DNA of 9,072 nucleotides from Acidimicrobiales bacterium (GTDB lineage Bacteria > Actinomycetota > Acidimicrobiia > Acidimicrobiales > Poriferisodalaceae): contig JAGQSP010000630.1 in NCBI GenBank assembly GCA_020439485.1, forward strand, positions 1 to 9,072. The letters run 5' to 3'. Position numbers and translations under genes: made by a program. The notes under the pieces are model-generated. The model was given only the letters and a program-made list of their open reading frames with translations. It was not told the origin of the DNA and searched no databases. The stretch's first letter is position 1; each line of letters begins with the position of its first letter. This document shows positions 6,320 through 9,072 of this stretch, piece after piece.

Positions 6320-7744
6320 ATGTTGTTCAGCAACGTCACCGTCATCGACGGCACCGGATCTGCTCCATTCGTCGGCGACGTCGAGACAGAAGGCCAACGC
6401 ATCAAGTCTGTGAGGCCAACCGATGCCGAGGGCTGCGGGCTGGCGCTGGCGCCCGGGTTCATCGACGTCCATACGCACGACGACATCCAACTGCTGCGAA
6501 CACCCGACATGGCGTTCAAGACGCTTCAGGGTGTCACCTCGGTGGTCGTGGGCAACTGCGGCATTTCGGCGGCGCCCGAACACGACGGTGCGCCGATGAA
6601 GCCGACGTTCCCGACCATGAGCGCGTATTTCGGCGCGCTCGACGACGAACCGGCCGCCGTCAACGCCACGGTGCTGCTCGGTCACGGGGCCGTGCGCGCC
6701 GCGGTGATGGGCCTGCACGAGAACCGAACCGCAACCCGCGACGAGCTGGCCGCGATGTCAGATCATGTAGCCGAGGCGCTCGAGGCTGGCGTGATCGGCA
6801 TGTCCAGCGGCCTGGCATATGAGCCCGGCAGGTACACCGGCATCGACGAGATGGTCGAGCTCGTACGCCTCATAGCCGACGCCGGTGGCATCTACACCAC
6901 CCACATGCGCGACGAGGCCACCGGCCTGCTCGACAGCATCGACGAGTCGATAGCAGTGGCCGAGGCAACCGGAGCACGGCTGCAGATCTCGCACCTGAAG
7001 GCGTCGGACAAGTCGGTTTGGGGCATGGTCGTGCCGGCGCTGGCCCGCATCGACCAGGCTCGCGACCGTGGTGTCGATGTCATGTTCGACCAATACCCCT
7101 ACACCCGGGGCAGCACGTTGTTCGACCAGGTGGTCAGCTCAGGCGCCCTCGACGGTCAGTCTCAGTTCGGGTTCCTCGAACCCCAAGACATCCTCATCGC
7201 AAGTGCGCCCGGATACCCCGAATGGGAAGGTCTCACCCTCGACCAGGTGGCTGCGGCCGAGGGGGCCCAACCCCGCGACATGGCCGATCGCATCGCGTCC
7301 GAGCTGAACCGACGCTGCGTGGTGATCCTCGACCGGATGAGCGAGGACGATGTCCAGACCGTTATGGCACATCCCCAGTTGATCGTGGGCTCAGACGGCG
7401 TGTTCGGTGGTTCTCGGCCCCACCCCCGACTGCACCACACCTACCCCCGGATACTGGGTCACTACGTTCGAGAGCTAGGCCTGCTGGGCCTGCCCCAGGC
7501 CGTGAAAGCGATGACCTCGACTGCAGCCCAGCGCTTCGGCTTCGTCGACAGGGGGGTCGTGGCCGAGGGTGCTTTCGCCGATCTGGTGTTGTTCGACCCG
7601 GCCACCATCGCCGACACCGGCACCTACATGAACCCGACCACGGTTCCCAGGGGCATCGACGGGGTTTGGGTCAACGGCGTGCGCGTGGTCGAGGGCGGCA
7701 CCATCACCGGGGAACGCCCAGGGCACACCATCCGCCGCAACTGA
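6320..7744 (+). CDS. N-acyl-D-amino-acid deacylase (D-aminoacylase), amidohydrolase superfamily
   Basis: A 474-residue metal-dependent hydrolase, normal length for D-aminoacylases, which cleave N-acyl-D-amino acids to the free D-amino acid and a carboxylate; some relatives act on D-glutamate derivatives or dipeptides. The N-terminal strand VIDGTG and a C-terminal strand ending GVRVVEGG build the small beta domain around the TIM barrel. Metal site and catalytic elements are all present: APGFIDVHTHDD (H51, H53), VGNCGIS (bridging C80), TTHMRDE (H195), ISHLK (H225) and VGSDG (catalytic D359). The typical tail follows: RPHPR, YPRILGHYVRE, MTSTAAQRFG and FADLVLFDP. ATG 6320 gives a complete N-terminus, and a TANNNT box lies just upstream. 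It is transcribed alone, divergent from glpD and convergent with the PLP-lyase gene. The M20 hydrolase at the left end also attacks amide bonds of amino-acid derivatives. The exact acyl and amino-acid specificity is unknown. Confidence 0.92.
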   Translation: MLFSNVTVIDGTGSAPFVGDVETEGQRIKSVRPTDAEGCGLALAPGFIDVHTHDDIQLLRTPDMAFKTLQGVTSVVVGNCGISAAPEHDGAPMKPTFPTMSAYFGALDDEPAAVNATVLLGHGAVRAAVMGLHENRTATRDELAAMSDHVAEALEAGVIGMSSGLAYEPGRYTGIDEMVELVRLIADAGGIYTTHMRDEATGLLDSIDESIAVAEATGARLQISHLKASDKSVWGMVVPALARIDQARDRGVDVMFDQYPYTRGSTLFDQVVSSGALDGQSQFGFLEPQDILIASAPGYPEWEGLTLDQVAAAEGAQPRDMADRIASELNRRCVVILDRMSEDDVQTVMAHPQLIVGSDGVFGGSRPHPRLHHTYPRILGHYVRELGLLGLPQAVKAMTSTAAQRFGFVDRGVVAEGAFADLVLFDPATIADTGTYMNPTTVPRGIDGVWVNGVRVVEGGTITGERPGHTIRRN

Positions 7745-7756
7745 AACGGACGGCTT

Positions 7757-7779
7757 CGGTCGGCTCACCAAGCCGACCG
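7757..7779. terminator. Hairpin between convergent genes, probable bidirectional terminator
   Basis: CGGTCGGCT (7757-7765) and AGCCGACCG (7771-7779) form a perfect 9-bp GC-rich stem with a 5-nt loop, CACCA. It fills most of the 36-bp gap between the D-aminoacylase stop (7744) and the stop of the converging PLP-enzyme gene (7781). Neither side has a clear run of T, so it is not a textbook intrinsic terminator, but U-poor hairpins of this kind are common at actinobacterial gene ends. Confidence 0.65.
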
Positions 7780-7780
7780 G

Positions 7781-9037
7781 CTATTCGAGGGTGGCGTAGT
7801 TGGTCGAGCGGTCGTCAGTGCTTGTGCCCCTGACCTCAGCAACACACTCGGCAAGGTCAGACAGGTACTGATCGATCACGCCGGTGTTCGAGTTCGACAC
7901 CGTCGAATGCAGCGAATCGGGTGGCCCTTGGCGGTCGTGGAACCAGCCGCGGCGCTCGAGTGCGTCGCCCAGAGCGAACATGTCGATGGGCGTCGGGTCG
8001 GATGGTTCGTAGCTCATCGCAATCAGCTGGAACTTGCCGTCGCCCAGCACCCGAACCCCATCGATGTCGGCGATTCCGGCTCGCATGGCATCGGCGTTGG
8101 CCAGCACCGTTCGGGTCAGGTCGACATAGCCGTCGATGCCCAGATGGCTCATGACTGCCCACGCTGCGGCCATCGGCAGACCCGACCTGGTGCCCTGCAG
8201 GTTGGGCGATCCGTAGAAGCCACCGAGCCAGTCGTCGAACAGGAAGGTTTGGTAGCGCCTCAGCTCCTTGGTGCGATGCAATATCACCGACACGCCCTTG
8301 GGGGCATAACCGAGCTTGTGCACGTCAGCGCTGATCGAGGTGACGCCGTCGACGCGGAAGTCCCATGGCGGGACCTCGCGGCCCAACATCTCAGCGAACG
8401 GCAACACGAAACCGCCCATGCAGGCATCGACGTGACAGTTGGCGCCAGCCTCGGCTGCCAGGGCCGCGATTGCGGGTATGTCGTCGACAACACCCTGGGG
8501 ATATTGGGGTGCCGAGCCGACGACCAGCACGGTGTTGTCGTTGATGTGTTCTGCCATCGCCGACACGTCGGCGGTCCAGTCGTCGGCCACGTCGACCTTG
8601 TGGATCTTGATCCCGAACAGGTGGGCGGCCTTGTGGAACGCGGCGTGGGTACTGGACGACACCACCATCTCGGGTGTTGTGATGCCTCGCTCGATGCGCC
8701 CGCGTTCGCGCGCCGCCTTGACCCCGCACAGAATCGACTCGGTGCCGCCACTGGTCAGGAACCCCGCGGCTGTTTCGGGGCCGTTCAGCAACGAGGCTGT
8801 CCAGCCGACCACTTCTGACTGGATCTCGCCCAGGGACGGGAACGCCTTGGTGTTGAGTGCGTTCTCGTGCAGGTACATCTCGGCCGCGAGCCTGGCCACT
8901 TCGTGAACGCCGGGGCCTCCGTCGTACACCATGCCAAACGCCTTGCCGTCGGCCCAGCGGACATCTCGGACACGCTTGGCCTCCAGGTCGGCGATTACGG
9001 CTTCGACGGGACGACCCTGCTTGCTGAACGCTGCCAT
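7781..9037 (-). CDS. PLP-dependent lyase/decarboxylase of the sphingosine-1-phosphate lyase family
   Basis: A 418-residue soluble type I PLP enzyme (group II decarboxylase fold). PLP elements are TSGGTES (95-101) for the phosphate, H131 stacking on the ring, HVDA with D204, and the Schiff-base lysine K241 in SADVHKLGYAPKG. The stretch RTKELRRYQTFLFDDWLGGFYGSP is the S1P-lyase signature, with Y275. S1P lyases split sphingoid-base phosphates into a long-chain aldehyde and phosphoethanolamine. There is no N-terminal membrane anchor, unlike the eukaryotic enzymes and as in bacterial ones. In the NxxH motif of proven S1P lyases the His is Asn here (N59, N62), so the substrate may differ. I place the start at ATG 9037; GTG 9043 would add two residues, but a TAGGGT box ends 7 nt before the ATG. 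The gene stands alone, facing the D-aminoacylase. Other possibilities are an amino-acid decarboxylase or another phosphate-dependent aldolase-type lyase. Confidence 0.85.
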   Translation of the reverse strand: MAAFSKQGRPVEAVIADLEAKRVRDVRWADGKAFGMVYDGGPGVHEVARLAAEMYLHENALNTKAFPSLGEIQSEVVGWTASLLNGPETAAGFLTSGGTESILCGVKAARERGRIERGITTPEMVVSSSTHAAFHKAAHLFGIKIHKVDVADDWTADVSAMAEHINDNTVLVVGSAPQYPQGVVDDIPAIAALAAEAGANCHVDACMGGFVLPFAEMLGREVPPWDFRVDGVTSISADVHKLGYAPKGVSVILHRTKELRRYQTFLFDDWLGGFYGSPNLQGTRSGLPMAAAWAVMSHLGIDGYVDLTRTVLANADAMRAGIADIDGVRVLGDGKFQLIAMSYEPSDPTPIDMFALGDALERRGWFHDRQGPPDSLHSTVSNSNTGVIDQYLSDLAECVAEVRGTSTDDRSTNYATLE

Positions 9038-9044
9038 GGGCACA

Positions 9045-9050
9045 ACCCTA
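9045..9050 (-). promoter_or_regulatory. Probable -10 box (TAGGGT) for leaderless PLP-lyase gene
   Basis: On the minus strand TAGGGT fits TANNNT and ends 7 nt before ATG 9037, the same spacing as at glpD. No ribosome-binding site lies between the box and the ATG. It favours ATG 9037 over the GTG at 9043, which would lie only one base from the box. Only 35 bases upstream of the ATG are in the window, so a -35 cannot be judged well. Confidence 0.4.
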
Positions 9051-9072
9051 CGCTCTGTGGCGCCGAGACTCC

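Noticed and set aside
7907..8818. A 303-codon plus-strand open frame opposite the PLP-lyase gene
   Set aside because: It is the complement of a gene with an intact PLP active site, and it has no domain signature.
9041..9043. GTG 9043 as start of the PLP-lyase gene
   Set aside because: It adds only two residues and would lie one base from the TAGGGT box. ATG 9037 has the same spacing to its box as glpD. The choice is not proven.

Overview
This is a gene-dense, high-GC stretch carrying metabolic genes. I see no tRNA, rRNA, CRISPR array, insertion sequence or phage gene, and no gap over 300 bases without a gene. The base composition, the mix of families (PaaI-type thioesterase, actinobacterial-style SDR, a GlpD/alkyl-DHAP-synthase-like pair) and actinobacterial-type leaderless starts (TANNNT 6-7 nt before the initiation codon) suggest an actinobacterium, possibly of the Acidimicrobiia. 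That placement is inference; no marker gene is present.

Layout, left to right. (1) Bases 2-1899, plus strand: the C-terminal half of an M20 metallopeptidase, a hotdog-fold thioesterase and a short-chain dehydrogenase. They are separated by two gaps of exactly 10 bp and probably form one operon. (2) Bases 1892-6239, minus strand: a three-gene operon transcribed as GlpD-type glycerol-3-phosphate dehydrogenase, then an alkyl-DHAP-synthase-like FAD enzyme, then an FGGY (glycerol-kinase-like) kinase. The genes are joined by an ATGA overlap and a TGATG overlap. Its last gene converges on the SDR, and the two stop codons share one 8-bp palindrome. (3) Bases 6240-6319: an 80-bp divergent promoter region with a -10-like box on each strand and a central inverted repeat. 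(4) Bases 6320-7744, plus strand: an N-acyl-D-amino-acid deacylase with all expected metal ligands. (5) Bases 7757-7779: a perfect hairpin between convergent genes. (6) Bases 7781-9037, minus strand: a soluble PLP enzyme of the sphingosine-1-phosphate lyase family.

How the genes may work together. The minus-strand operon is the most distinctive part. A polyol kinase, an FAD dehydrogenase for a glycerol phosphate and a homologue of the ether-bond-forming enzyme would handle glycerol or an O-alkyl or modified glycerol by phosphorylation, oxidation at C2 and exchange at C1. Two of the residues that grip glycerol in GlpK are alanine in this kinase, so plain glycerol may not be its substrate. The S1P-lyase homologue nearby would release a long-chain aldehyde if it is a true lyase, but one expected substrate-binding histidine is asparagine. 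The M20 hydrolase and the D-aminoacylase both act on amide bonds of N-acyl amino acids or peptides and may share a catabolic theme. These links are hypotheses.
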